Shown in pieces: positions 51,400 through 61,118 of a stretch of DNA of 64,000 nucleotides; position 1 is the stretch's first letter, and each line of letters opens with the position of its first letter. The position numbers and the translations under genes are program-made. Source of the DNA: Aquipuribacter sp051216895 (GTDB lineage Bacteria > Actinomycetota > Actinomycetes > Actinomycetales > JBBAYJ01). The notes under the pieces are model-generated. The model had not been told where the DNA came from. It did no database searches and worked only from the letters and a program-made list of their open reading frames with translations. The DNA lies in NCBI RefSeq assembly GCF_051216895.1, contig NZ_JBPKAO010000009.1, positions 1 to 64,000 of the forward strand. Reading direction: 5' to 3'.

Positions 51400-52868
51400 C
51401 GAGGGGCGTCCGGTCCGTCCGCCGGCCCGCTCCCCGGCCCGTCGCCGCCGGGCGTCCCGCCCCCGGGCTCGCTGCTGCCGTCCCCGCTGCCCTCGACGAG
51501 GCGGCGCAGCTCGTCGTCCAGGGAGTCGGTCGACCCCTCGCCGGCGCCGGCGCCCGGACCCGGCCCGTCCCCGGGCCCACCGGCCTCGACGTCGTCCAGG
51601 TCCGGCAGCAGGTCGGGGTGCTCCCACGCCTGGTCGCGGACCGTCACGTCGCCACCGCGCGAGACCCACCAGGCGGCGGCCTCCCGCATCCGGCGCGGCC
51701 TCAGCTCCAGGCCGACGAGGGCCGCGAAGGTCTGCTCGGCCGGCCCGCCCGCCGCCCGACGACGGCGGACCGCCTCGCGCAGCTGCTCGACCCGGCTCAG
51801 CCGTCCCGTGGCCGCCTGCGCCACGACCGTGTCCACCCAGCCCTCCACCAGGGCCAGCAGGTCCTCCAGCTGCGACTTGGCCGTCAGCTGGGCCGGCGTC
51901 TCCGCCGGCTGCAGCAGACCCGACCCCAGGGCGTCCTGCAGGGCGGCGGGGTTGCTGGGGTCGATCCCCGAGAGCATCTCCTGGATGCGCTCGACGTCGA
52001 CGTCGATCCCCGCGGCGTAGGCCTCCACGGCCCCCAGCAGCCGCGGCGCGAGCCACGGCACGTGCGCGAACAGCCGGGCGTGGGCGGCCTCGCGCAGGAG
52101 CAGGAACAACCGGACCTCGTCGGGCTCGATGCCCAGCCCCTGCGACAGCACCGTGACGTTCGTCGGCACCAGGGCCATCCCGCCGGGGTGCAGCGGCAGC
52201 CCGACGTCGGTGGCGGAGACCGCCTCGGCGGCGAGCCGGCCGACGGCCTGGCCGATCTGCATGCCGAGCATGCCGCCCCCGAGCCGCTGCATCATCGGCC
52301 CCGCGTTGGCCAGCAGGCCGGCCATCTCCGGGGGCAGGCCGGGCGGGAGCTCCCCGGTGCCCCCGGTCAGCGCGCCGCCCATGCTCGCCGACATCTTCTC
52401 CGCGACCGGGGTGACCAGGGTGCGCCAGGTCGGCAGGGTCGCCTCGACCCACTGGGCCCGGGACCAGGCCTCGCACGAGGCGCCGGTGGGGGCCAGCGCC
52501 GTCACCGGGTCGAGCCACAGCTCGGCCAGGCGGCCGGCCTGCTCGACCGCGGACCGCTCGCCCCAGGACGGGCTGGGGTCGTCGCCCGCCACGGCCTGCC
52601 GCGCCGCGTCGCGGGCCAGGTCCCAGTTGACGGGTCCGTCACCGCCGGTGGTGAACATCTTCTGCAGCTGGCCGAGCACCGCCCCCATCGCCGCGGGGTC
52701 ACCGAACATGGACGGGTCGAACCCGCCCGGGCCGAAACCCGAGCCACCCGAGCCGCCCGAGCCACCGGAACCGCCCGAGCCGCTCGAACCGCCCGAGCCA
52801 CCGGGACCGCCCGAGCCTCCCGTGCCGTTGGGTCCGAACCCGATCCGTCGGTCGTCATCACCAGCCAT
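51396..52868 (-). CDS. DUF2342 zinc-dependent metalloprotease-like protein
   Basis: A 490-residue actinobacterial protein of the DUF2342 family. The conserved core spans about 80-420 and includes GGGMLGMQIGQAVGRLAAEA and LLREAAHARLFAHVPWLAPR, where EAAHxR stands in for HExxH. The N-terminus has a Gly/Ser-rich linker (9-bp repeats around 52740-52830, coding GGS runs) and the C-terminus is acidic and disordered. The ATG at 52868 has gaggagg at good spacing on the minus strand. Counterpart of Rv3195. Biochemical activity has not been shown, so the protease label rests on the family name. Confidence 0.85.
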   Translation of the reverse strand: MAGDDDRRIGFGPNGTGGSGGPGGSGGSSGSGGSGGSGGSGGSGFGPGGFDPSMFGDPAAMGAVLGQLQKMFTTGGDGPVNWDLARDAARQAVAGDDPSPSWGERSAVEQAGRLAELWLDPVTALAPTGASCEAWSRAQWVEATLPTWRTLVTPVAEKMSASMGGALTGGTGELPPGLPPEMAGLLANAGPMMQRLGGGMLGMQIGQAVGRLAAEAVSATDVGLPLHPGGMALVPTNVTVLSQGLGIEPDEVRLFLLLREAAHARLFAHVPWLAPRLLGAVEAYAAGIDVDVERIQEMLSGIDPSNPAALQDALGSGLLQPAETPAQLTAKSQLEDLLALVEGWVDTVVAQAATGRLSRVEQLREAVRRRRAAGGPAEQTFAALVGLELRPRRMREAAAWWVSRGGDVTVRDQAWEHPDLLPDLDDVEAGGPGDGPGPGAGAGEGSTDSLDDELRRLVEGSGDGSSEPGGGTPGGDGPGSGPADGPDAPR

Positions 52869-53069
52869 GCCACCAGCCTCCTCGTCTGGACAGGGAACCA
52901 CCACCGCCGCCGCACAGTTCCCTCCTGCGGGTCGACGTTCGCCCAGCGCGGAGCCGGACCCGCCGCAGCACCCGGTGTCCGGTGACCGACCAGCCGGGCC
53001 GCCGACCTACGCTGGTGGCACGGGGCGTCCGTCCCGATGCCGGACCACGAGCCGACCACGGAGCCACGG

Positions 53070-54200
53070 ATGACCACCGCACCCCCCACCGCCGAGACCC
53101 TCGGCGGTCCTCGGCCGGACGCCGGCCGGCGGCCGTCCCCGCGGACCCTCGTGCTGCTGGTGGCCGGGACCACCGCCGTGGTGCTGGCCGCCGTGGTCGC
53201 CGCGCTGCCCGTCCCGTACGTCATCTTCTCGCCCGGCCCGGTGCGCGACACCCTGGGCGCGTCCGCGGACGGCGAGGCGCTGATCGTCATCGACGGCACG
53301 GAGACGTTCCCGACCGAGGGCCAGCTCGACCTCACCACCATCCGGGTGGCGGGCGGCCCGCTGGGGCGGGTGACGGTCCTGGACGCCGTGCAGGCCTACG
53401 TCGACAGCACGCGCTCGCTGCGGCCGGTCGAGACCGTGTACCCGCCGGAGGAGACCCGGGAGGAGGCCCGCGAGGCCTCCAGCGCCCAGATGACCTCGGC
53501 GCAGCAGAGCGCCGCGGTGTCCGCGCTCAAGGCGCTGGGCGAGGACGTCCCCTCGCGGCTGGTGGTGTCCGGGTTCGCCGGCAACCCGGCGTCGGAGGCC
53601 GTGCTGGCGGAGCAGGACGTCGTCACGGCGCTGGACGGGACCGCGCTGCGCAGCAGCACCCAGCTGGTCGAGGCGCTGCAGGCCTACAGCCCCGGCGACG
53701 TGGTCGACATCACCGTCGACCGGGCCGGGGCGCCCGTCACCGAGCCCGTCGAGCTGGCCGAGTCCGACGAGGGCGCCGTCATCCTGGGCGTCCTCATCTC
53801 CCCGGCCTACGACCTGCCGTTCGAGGTGAGCTACGACGTCGGGGGCATCGGCGGGCCGAGCGCGGGCCTGATGTTCTCCCTCGGCATCTACGACAAGCTG
53901 ACGCCGGGCCCGCTGACCGGTGGGGAGCACGTGGCCGGCACCGGGACCATGGACGACGACGGCGGCGTCGGGCCGATCGACGGGATCCAGCAGAAGATGG
54001 TCGGCGCCCGGGACGTCGGCGCCTCCTGGTTCCTCGCCCCGGCCGACAACTGCACCGACGTGGTCGGCGCGGTCCCGGCGGACATCGAGGTCGCGGCCGT
54101 GGCCACCCTCGCCGAGGCCGTCACCGCCGTCGAGGCCATCGCGGACGGCACCGCGACCGGCTCGCTCCCGACCTGCGAGGACGTGCTCGCGGCCCGCTGA
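53070..54200 (+). CDS. Membrane-anchored PDZ/Lon-like serine protease (YlbL type)
   Basis: A 376-residue protein: a short cytoplasmic part, one membrane helix (about 27-50), a PDZ domain (about 165-240) and a C-terminal Lon-type (S16) protease domain with the catalytic Ser in GGIGGPSAGLMFSLG and Lys in DGIQQKMVGARDV. Counterpart of Rv3194c. Probably a quality-control protease outside the membrane. ATG at 53070 with ggag at 53060; an earlier in-frame ATG at 53037 is possible. Divergent from DUF2342. Confidence 0.92.
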   Translation: MTTAPPTAETLGGPRPDAGRRPSPRTLVLLVAGTTAVVLAAVVAALPVPYVIFSPGPVRDTLGASADGEALIVIDGTETFPTEGQLDLTTIRVAGGPLGRVTVLDAVQAYVDSTRSLRPVETVYPPEETREEAREASSAQMTSAQQSAAVSALKALGEDVPSRLVVSGFAGNPASEAVLAEQDVVTALDGTALRSSTQLVEALQAYSPGDVVDITVDRAGAPVTEPVELAESDEGAVILGVLISPAYDLPFEVSYDVGGIGGPSAGLMFSLGIYDKLTPGPLTGGEHVAGTGTMDDDGGVGPIDGIQQKMVGARDVGASWFLAPADNCTDVVGAVPADIEVAAVATLAEAVTAVEAIADGTATGSLPTCEDVLAAR

Positions 54201-54211
54201 CCGGTCGGGGG

Positions 54212-54835
54212 TCAGTCCTCCAGCGTGGCCGCGAGGGCGCGGGTGAGGCCCGGCACCAGGTCGGGCCCCGACACCACGGTCTCCTCGGGGTCCTCCTGCG
54301 TGCCGCGGGTCCGCAGGACGCATGCGCGGCCCCCGTCCCGCAGCACCGCGGCGGCGATGCGGACGTCACGGCGACGCGGGTGCTCCGCCAGCCACCGGAC
54401 GGCCTCGGCCGGCTCGGGCGGGGCCTGCGCCTCGACCTCCGGCGGGACCACCAGCCGCTCGACCGTCAGCGCGACGCCCTGCACCTCGTCCGGCCAGGCG
54501 AGCCGCGCCAGCATCCGCTCCAGGGCGTCGGCGTCGCCGTGCTCCCCGCCCGACCCCGGAGCGTCGCTCCGGCCCGCGGGCCCGTCCGGTGACCCGTCCG
54601 GGGTCGCCGCCAGCTCGTCGAGCTCGTCCTGCTCGACCAGCAGCAGGTGGTCGGGGTCGGCGGCGGCCGCCTCGGCGTCCTCGGCGGGCAGCCGGTCCAG
54701 CAGGTCGGGCTCGCGCTGCAGGGCCTCGGCGGTGCGGACGAGGGCGAACAGGCGGACGGGGGAGTCCCAGCCGTAGGACGCGACGTGCTCCTCGACCTCT
54801 CGGACGGCGCGCTGCAGGGCGGTGTCGGTGCTCAT
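54212..54835 (-). CDS. PPA1309-family protein
   Basis: A 207-residue protein of an actinobacterial family of unknown function (PPA1309-like). The N-terminus (EVEEHVASYGWDSPVRLFAL) and the C-terminal half (LARLAWPDEVQGVALTVERL, VRIAAAVLRDGGRACVLRTR) match the family pattern; a low-complexity Asp/Ser/Pro-rich stretch lies between. ATG at 54835. Divergent from UPF0182 with a 54-bp spacer, a pairing common in actinobacteria. No motif points to an activity. Confidence 0.85.
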   Translation of the reverse strand: MSTDTALQRAVREVEEHVASYGWDSPVRLFALVRTAEALQREPDLLDRLPAEDAEAAAADPDHLLLVEQDELDELAATPDGSPDGPAGRSDAPGSGGEHGDADALERMLARLAWPDEVQGVALTVERLVVPPEVEAQAPPEPAEAVRWLAEHPRRRDVRIAAAVLRDGGRACVLRTRGTQEDPEETVVSGPDLVPGLTRALAATLED

Positions 54836-54889
54836 GACGCCATCATCCTGCAGGCGGCGAGGGCAGCGGTCCCAGGTTGCTGAGTTACG

Positions 54890-57800
54890 GTGAGTGATGT
54901 GAGTGCCCCGTTCCCACCTGGTCCGCCATCCTCCGACGCCCAGGGTCCGGGTGGTCCGCGCGGCCCCCAGGGCCCCCGCCGTCCCGGCCGCCGTCCGGGG
55001 GCCCTGGCGCCCACGCTGGCGATCCTGGGTGCGCTGGTCTTCCTGCTGGTGCTGTTCGCCGAGCTGTGGACCGAGGTCCTCTGGTTCCAGCAGCTGGGCT
55101 TCGTCGAGGTCCTCCGCACCCGGATCGTGACGCAGGCGATCCTGTTCGTCTCCGCCGCCGTGATCATGGGCGCCGCCGTGTGGGCGAGCCTCACGCTGGC
55201 CTTCCGGGCCCGCCCGGTCTACGCGCCCTCGACCCCCGGCCAGGAGGCGCTGGACCGCTACCGCGAGCAGCTCGAGCCGCTGCGCCGGCTCGTCGGCATC
55301 GCCGTGCCCGTCGTGCTCGGCCTGTTCGCCGGCTCCGCCGCGTCCGGGCAGTGGCAGACGGTCCAGCTGTGGCTGAACCGCACGCCCTTCGGCGAGACGG
55401 ACCCCGAGTTCGGCCTCGACATCGGCTTCTACGTCTTCACGCTGCCCCTGCTGCAGTTCGTGACCGGCTTCGCCACCGCGGTCGTGCTGCTGGCGGGCCT
55501 GGCCGCGCTGCTCACGCACTACCTGTACGGCGGCCTCCGCCTCAGCGGCCCCGGTGAGCGGACCACGCCGCAGGCGCGCGTCCACCTGGGCATCCTGGGT
55601 GCGGCGTTCCTGCTGCTGCGCGCCCTGAGCTACTGGCTCGAGCGGTACGCCCTCATGACGGTCGAGAACAACGCGATCACCGGCCCGCTGTACACCGAGG
55701 TCAACGCCGTCATCCCGGCCCGCACCCTGCTGGCCGTGGTGTCGGTGCTGGTCGCCCTGACGTTCCTGTGGACCGTGATCCGGGGCAACTGGCGCGTGCC
55801 GGCGCTCGGTGTCGGGCTGCTGGTCCTGGTGGCCGTCGCCGCCGGCGGGATCTGGCCGCAGGTCATCCAGCGCTTCCAGGTCCAGCCCAACGAGCTGACC
55901 CTGCAGTCGCCGTTCATCGACCGGAACATCGAGGCCACCCGCGCGGCGTACGGCCTGGACGGGATCGAGGTCCAGGACTACGACGCCGAGCTGGAGGCCG
56001 AGGCCGGCCAGCTGGCCGAGGACGCCCGCACCATCCCCGGCATCCGGCTCATCGACCCCAACCTGGTGTCGCCCACGTTCCGTCAGCTGCAGCAGATCCG
56101 GCCGTTCTACGCCTTCCCGGACCAGCTGGACGTCGCGCGCTACGACATCGACGGCGAGACCCGCGACACGGTGCTGTCCGCCCGGGAGCTCGACCTGAAC
56201 GGCCTGCCCCAGGGGCAGCGCAACTGGGTCAACGACCACACGGTCTACACCCACGGCTACGGCGTCGTCGCGGCGTTCGGCAACCAGCGCACGCAGGGCG
56301 GCGAGCCGGTGTTCTTCCAGTCCGGCATCGTGGCCCCGGCGGTGGAGGAGGAGGAGGTCGAGACCGTCTCCGACCTCGGCAACTTCGAGCAGCGCATCTA
56401 CTTCGGCGAGTCCAGCCCGGACTACAGCATCGTCGGCGCCCCCGAGGGCTCGGCCCCGCAGGAGCTCGACTACCCGGACTCCACCGAGCCCTCCAACCAG
56501 CGCAACACCACCTACGCAGGCGACGGCGGCGTGGCCATGGGCGACTTCTTCTCGCGGCTGCTGTTCGCCATCAAGTTCCGCGCCGAGGAGATCCTGCTCT
56601 CGGACACCGTCAACCCGGAGTCCCGCGTGATGTTCGACCGCGAGCCGCGCGAGCGGGTCGAGAAGGTCGCGCCCTGGCTCGAGCTGGACGGCGACCCGTA
56701 CCCGTCGGTCGTCGACGAGCGCGTGGTGTGGGTGGTGGACGGCTACACGACCACCAACCAGTACCCGTACTCGTTCTCCACGAGCCTCGACGAGGCCACG
56801 GCGACGTCGGTCACGGTCGGCGGCGCCGACAACATCACCACCCTGCTGCCGCAGCGGGTCAACTACGTGCGCAACTCGGTCAAGGCCACCGTGGACGCCT
56901 ACGACGGCGCCGTGACGCTGTACGCCTGGGACACCGAGGACCCGATCCTGCAGGCCTGGTCCGGGGTGTTCCCCGACTCGGTGCAGCCGCTGGAGGAGAT
57001 CAGCGGCGAGCTGATGAGCCAGGTCCGCTACCCCCAGGACCAGTTCAAGGTCCAGCGCGAGGTGCTGGAGCGCTACCACGTCACCGACGCGGCCTCGTTC
57101 TTCAACGGCACCGACTTCTGGTCCGTCCCCGAGGACCCGACCACGCCGGACCTGGCCGCGCTGCAGCCGCCGTACTACCTGTCGCTGCGGATGCCCGACC
57201 AGGACGCCCCCTCGTTCAGCCTCACCTCGACGTTCATCCCGACCACGGAGGGTGAGTCCGACGACCGCAACGTCCTGACCGGGTTCCTCACCGCGGACGC
57301 GGACGCCGGGAACGAGGCGGGGGTCCCCTCGGAGGGCTACGGGCAGCTGCGGCTGCTGCAGATCCGCAACGACGAGACCGTGCCCGGACCGGGCCAGGTG
57401 CAGAACGACTTCAACGCCGACCCGGCCATCAACCAGGAGCTGAACGTCCTGCGCCTGGGCGAGTCGAGCACCATCAACGGCAACCTGCTCACGCTGCCGA
57501 TCGGTGGCGGTCTGCTGTACGTGCAGCCGGTGTACATCCAGTCCACCGGGTCGACTCAGTTCCCGCTGCTGCAGCGGGTGCTGGTCGCGTTCGGCAACGA
57601 CCTCGGCTTCGGGGAGACCCTGGACGAGGCGCTGGACGACCTGTTCGACGGTGACGCCGGGGCCGACGCCCCTGACGCCGACGCGGAGGTCGTCGAGGAC
57701 ACCGGTGACGGCGAGGGCACGCCGGCCCTGGACAGCCCGACCCCGGAGCAGAGCGTCGAGCCCAGCCCCGAGGCCACCGACGGCACCGAGCCCGCGGCAC

Positions 57801-57994
57801 CGACCGTGTCGCCCGTGGACCCGGCCACCGCCCAGGCCCAGCTGGACGCGGCGCTGCAGGACGCCCGTCAGGCGATCGAGGACTCGCAGGCGGCCCTGGC
57901 CGACAACGACTTCGCCGCCTACGGCGAGGCGCAGGAGCGGCTGACGGCCGCCATCGAGCAGGCCATCGCGGCCGAGGAGTCGCTCGGCGGGTGA
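54890..57994 (+). CDS. UPF0182 large membrane protein
   Basis: A 1034-residue membrane protein conserved across actinobacteria. A Pro/Gly-rich N-terminus is followed by seven or so membrane helices (about 40-330), then a large extracytoplasmic domain (about 335-870; includes NDHTVYTHGYGVVAAFGNQ and NYVRNSVKATVDAYDG). The end is an acidic, Pro/Glu-rich linker and a charged coiled-coil-like C-terminus. Counterpart of Rv3193c. Function unknown. The GTG at 54890 is taken; a second GTG three codons later could also serve, and the spacer lacks a ribosome binding site. Confidence 0.92.
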   Translation: MSDVSAPFPPGPPSSDAQGPGGPRGPQGPRRPGRRPGALAPTLAILGALVFLLVLFAELWTEVLWFQQLGFVEVLRTRIVTQAILFVSAAVIMGAAVWASLTLAFRARPVYAPSTPGQEALDRYREQLEPLRRLVGIAVPVVLGLFAGSAASGQWQTVQLWLNRTPFGETDPEFGLDIGFYVFTLPLLQFVTGFATAVVLLAGLAALLTHYLYGGLRLSGPGERTTPQARVHLGILGAAFLLLRALSYWLERYALMTVENNAITGPLYTEVNAVIPARTLLAVVSVLVALTFLWTVIRGNWRVPALGVGLLVLVAVAAGGIWPQVIQRFQVQPNELTLQSPFIDRNIEATRAAYGLDGIEVQDYDAELEAEAGQLAEDARTIPGIRLIDPNLVSPTFRQLQQIRPFYAFPDQLDVARYDIDGETRDTVLSARELDLNGLPQGQRNWVNDHTVYTHGYGVVAAFGNQRTQGGEPVFFQSGIVAPAVEEEEVETVSDLGNFEQRIYFGESSPDYSIVGAPEGSAPQELDYPDSTEPSNQRNTTYAGDGGVAMGDFFSRLLFAIKFRAEEILLSDTVNPESRVMFDREPRERVEKVAPWLELDGDPYPSVVDERVVWVVDGYTTTNQYPYSFSTSLDEATATSVTVGGADNITTLLPQRVNYVRNSVKATVDAYDGAVTLYAWDTEDPILQAWSGVFPDSVQPLEEISGELMSQVRYPQDQFKVQREVLERYHVTDAASFFNGTDFWSVPEDPTTPDLAALQPPYYLSLRMPDQDAPSFSLTSTFIPTTEGESDDRNVLTGFLTADADAGNEAGVPSEGYGQLRLLQIRNDETVPGPGQVQNDFNADPAINQELNVLRLGESSTINGNLLTLPIGGGLLYVQPVYIQSTGSTQFPLLQRVLVAFGNDLGFGETLDEALDDLFDGDAGADAPDADAEVVEDTGDGEGTPALDSPTPEQSVEPSPEATDGTEPAAPTVSPVDPATAQAQLDAALQDARQAIEDSQAALADNDFAAYGEAQERLTAAIEQAIAAEESLGG

Positions 57995-58063
57995 CGCGCA
58001 CGCCGGGGGCCTGACCAGCCGATTTGGCTCCCGGCGGCACCTCGCGTAACGTTGCAGACGCGA

Positions 58064-58137
58064 CGCGGGGTGGAGCAGCTCGGTAGCTCGCTGGGCTCAT
58101 AACCCAGAGGTCGTAGGTTCAAATCCTACCCCCGCTA
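58064..58137 (+). tRNA. tRNA-fMet (CAT), initiator
   Basis: A complete cloverleaf: acceptor CGCGGGG (58064-58070) with CCCCGCT (58130-58136), D-arm, anticodon stem CTGGG/CCCAG with loop ctCATaa, T-arm GTAGG/CCTAC, and discriminator A at 58137. The three consecutive G:C pairs in the anticodon stem and the unpaired first position (C1 against U72) mark an initiator tRNA. CCA is not encoded. Confidence 0.97.
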
Positions 58138-58144
58138 CACAGAA

Positions 58145-58180
58145 CGAAGGCCCGGACCTGATGGTCCGGGCCTTCGTCGT
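58145..58180 (+). terminator. Strong terminator after tRNA-fMet
   Basis: A perfect 14-bp stem (58145-58158 with 58163-58176) around tgat, followed by tcgtgtgc; it begins 8 nt after the tRNA. Confidence 0.8.
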
Positions 58181-58253
58181 GTGCGCGAGGGGCCTGAGCG
58201 GTGCTAACCCGACGGGATGTCCCTGGGAGGGCGGGCGCGCAGGTGCTGCGTCC

Positions 58254-61118
58254 TCAGGCCTTCACGAGGGAGTCGAGGTAGCGCTCCACCTCGTCGGCGG
58301 GCATCGGGCGACCGAGCAGGTAGCCCTGAACCTTGTCGCAGCCGAGGCGGCGGACCGCGGCGAGTTGCCCGTCGGTCTCGACGCCTTCGGCCACGGTGCT
58401 CATGCCGAGCTGGTGCGCCAGGCCAACGACAGAGGCGATGACGGTCGCGTCGCCGCGGCCGGGCAGACCTGCCACGAAAGCCCGGTCGATCTTCAGCTCG
58501 TGGATGTCGAGCTGGGTGAGGTAGGCGAGGGAGGAGAACCCGGTCCCGAAGTCGTCGATGGACAGCCTGACCCCGCGTTCGCGCATGCGTGACACGAAAC
58601 CGCGGGTGACCAGGTCCGAGCCGAGCACGGCTCCCTCGGTGATCTCCAGGGTGAGCGCACCCGGCGGGATGCCGTGGCGGTGCAGGGCGTCGCCGACTGC
58701 TGTCTCCAGTCGGGCGTCGCCCACCTGCACCGGGGCGACGTTGAGGGACAGGCCCAGGTCGTCGGCGGGCGCGAGGCGACGCCAGCGGGCCAGTGCAGCC
58801 AGGCCGACGTCGAGCGCCCACTCGGTGAGGGGTGCGATGAGCCCTGTGAGCTCCGCGACCGGGATGAACTCCGAGGGCGGGATCATCCCCCGGCCGGTGA
58901 GGGGCCAGCGGCAGAGCGCCTCGAAGCCGCGCAGCGATCCGGAGGCGTCCTGGATGGGCTGGTAGTGCAGGACCAGCTCCCCGCGCTCGAGTGCTGGGCG
59001 GAGGCCGGTCTCCACCTCGATGCGGCGCAGGCTGAGGGCACGCATCTCCGCGGTGAAGGACGCCGCGGCGTTGCGACCGTCGTTCTTGACCCGGTACATC
59101 GCGGTGTCGGCATCCCGGAGCAGCTCCGCCGGCGTGGTCCCGGATTCGGCCCGGGCCACGGCGACGCCGACGCTCGCCGTCACCGTGACGGCGTGGTCGT
59201 CGAGGCGGAACGGGTGCTGGAACGCCGCCACCACACGATCGGCGAGCTGGTGCGCCTGGCCCGCGGTGACTCCCTCGCACAGGACGACGAACTCGTCGCC
59301 GCCCAGTCGGGCGACGGTGTCCTCGCTCCTGGTGGTACCGCGCAGACGTTCCGCTGCCTGCAGCAAGACGGTGTCGCCGCCCACGTGGCCGAGGGAGTCG
59401 TTGACGAGCTTGAACCGGTCGAGGTCGACGAACAGGAGTGCGATGTGGCGGTTCCCTCCGGGCGGGTGGGCCAGGCACTGCGCAAGCCGGTCCATGAGCA
59501 GGCCCCGGTTGGGCAGACCCGTCAGGGGGTCGTGCAGCGCGAGGTGGGCGAGCTGGTCCCGGGCGCGTGCGAGCAGGAGCTCCGGCACGGCGTCGGCGAG
59601 GCTGTGGACGGCGTCGATCTCGGCCCTCAGCCAAGGTCGGCTGCGTCCGCGCACCTCGTCCGCCCACGCGGCGAACGACTGCCGCGGCCCGAGCGCCGTC
59701 AGCTCCGGGGCGCCGGGTACGGCCATGGGGGCGTCCCGCTCGGCCTCGCCCGGTCGGCCGCCCCAGGTGATGGTGTGCCGGTGCTCGCCGCGGAACCACA
59801 CGACGTAGTCGCCCCAGCCGGGAGACAGCGGGACCGCCAGGACACCCGAGGCCTCGGGCGCACGGCCCGCCTGGACCGGGAGGAACGAGAGCGCGTCATC
59901 GCTCACCCACGCCATCGTGTCCGGCTGCCCTCGCACGAAGGCGACGATCGCATCGAGGACGGTCGGTGAGGGCACCGAGCCCGTCGCCGCAGACCGGCCG
60001 CCGATGTGCGCCAGCACGCCGTCGGCCGAGGCCAGGTCGAGCGGCGACGGCTCGCCGTCGACGAGGGCCGTTGCCGGGTTCTCGCCGGTGGCCATCCGCG
60101 CGACGAGCTGCAGCCTGCACTCCGCCAGCCGCGTGCGCAGGGCGGCATCCTCACGGTCGTCCTCCGCCACGACGTGCAAGGAGAAGAGCTGCCCGAGCAG
60201 TCGGCACGCCACCTGCAGCTGCGCACCCAGCTGCTTCGGGGAACCGTGGTGACAGACGATCATGCCCCACAGCTCTGTCCCGCTGAGCAGCGAGATCGTG
60301 AGGGTCGCGCGCACGCCCATGTTGCGCAGGTACGCCAGATGGAACGGCGAGACGCTGCGCAGGGTCGCATGGCTCAAGTCGAGCTCGGTCTCGTCACCGA
60401 CCATCGGCACCGGCTCGTACGTCGCGTCGGCCACCACCCTCAGGTGGTTCAGCAGGTACAGCCGGCGAGCTTGCGCAGGGATGTCGGAGGCTGGGTAGTG
60501 CTGGCCGAGGAGCGGCTCCAGCGCGGCGTCGCGGGACTCGGCGACGACCTCGCCGTGCCCGTCGGGGTGGAACCGGTAGACCATGACGCGGTCGAATGCC
60601 GTGAGGCGGCGGACCTCCTCGCTCGCCCCGTCGCACAGCGCCTGCACCCCGTCGCTGGCCCGTAGCGCGTCCATCGCGTGCCGGACGTCGCGGAACAGCC
60701 TCGACACCGACGGGTTCGACTGGCTGTCCGAGGACTGCAGCTCGATGACCAGCAGACCGTCGCAGCGGTGCCACGTCAGCTCGAGGGGCCCGGCGGGCAG
60801 CTGCGCCGACAAGGGGTCCCCACCCCAGGCGCGAGGATCGGACAGCGTCGCCCGGAGGCGGGCGACGAGGTCGTCACCGAGGGCCCGGACCAGTGGCGCC
60901 CCGACCAGCGAACCGGGAGCGACGCCGAGGTGGCTTGCGCTGTTGGCGCTCACCTGCCTGATCACGAGCGAAGGCTCGTCCACTGCGAGCAGCACCCCGT
61001 GGGGCTGGATCGCCCCGGGGCGGTGGATCGGCTCGCGCTCGCAGTTGCTCAGCGTCACGGCTGCTCCGGGCAGCAGCAGACCACTCTCGTCGTGCCCGGG
61101 CGAGTGCACGGCCGTCAT
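58254..61118 (-). CDS. bphP: Bacteriophytochrome with GGDEF and EAL output domains
   Basis: A 954-residue red/far-red photoreceptor coupled to cyclic-di-GMP turnover. The PAS domain carries the biliverdin-binding Cys26 in SNCEREPIHRPGAIQPHG; the GAF domain has YPASDIPAQARRLYLLNHLR and SPFHLAYLRNMG; the PHY domain has the tongue motif PRQSFAAWADEV. GGDEF is intact (RLGGDEF near 606) with an inhibitory RxxD site (RSED) five residues before it. The EAL domain keeps FEALCRW (near 733), ITEGAVL, DDFGTGFSS, ELKIDR, VAEGVET and QGYLLGRP, so both synthase and phosphodiesterase could be active. The ATG at 61118 overlaps the haem oxygenase stop (ATGA). Confidence 0.95.
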   Translation of the reverse strand: MTAVHSPGHDESGLLLPGAAVTLSNCEREPIHRPGAIQPHGVLLAVDEPSLVIRQVSANSASHLGVAPGSLVGAPLVRALGDDLVARLRATLSDPRAWGGDPLSAQLPAGPLELTWHRCDGLLVIELQSSDSQSNPSVSRLFRDVRHAMDALRASDGVQALCDGASEEVRRLTAFDRVMVYRFHPDGHGEVVAESRDAALEPLLGQHYPASDIPAQARRLYLLNHLRVVADATYEPVPMVGDETELDLSHATLRSVSPFHLAYLRNMGVRATLTISLLSGTELWGMIVCHHGSPKQLGAQLQVACRLLGQLFSLHVVAEDDREDAALRTRLAECRLQLVARMATGENPATALVDGEPSPLDLASADGVLAHIGGRSAATGSVPSPTVLDAIVAFVRGQPDTMAWVSDDALSFLPVQAGRAPEASGVLAVPLSPGWGDYVVWFRGEHRHTITWGGRPGEAERDAPMAVPGAPELTALGPRQSFAAWADEVRGRSRPWLRAEIDAVHSLADAVPELLLARARDQLAHLALHDPLTGLPNRGLLMDRLAQCLAHPPGGNRHIALLFVDLDRFKLVNDSLGHVGGDTVLLQAAERLRGTTRSEDTVARLGGDEFVVLCEGVTAGQAHQLADRVVAAFQHPFRLDDHAVTVTASVGVAVARAESGTTPAELLRDADTAMYRVKNDGRNAAASFTAEMRALSLRRIEVETGLRPALERGELVLHYQPIQDASGSLRGFEALCRWPLTGRGMIPPSEFIPVAELTGLIAPLTEWALDVGLAALARWRRLAPADDLGLSLNVAPVQVGDARLETAVGDALHRHGIPPGALTLEITEGAVLGSDLVTRGFVSRMRERGVRLSIDDFGTGFSSLAYLTQLDIHELKIDRAFVAGLPGRGDATVIASVVGLAHQLGMSTVAEGVETDGQLAAVRRLGCDKVQGYLLGRPMPADEVERYLDSLVKA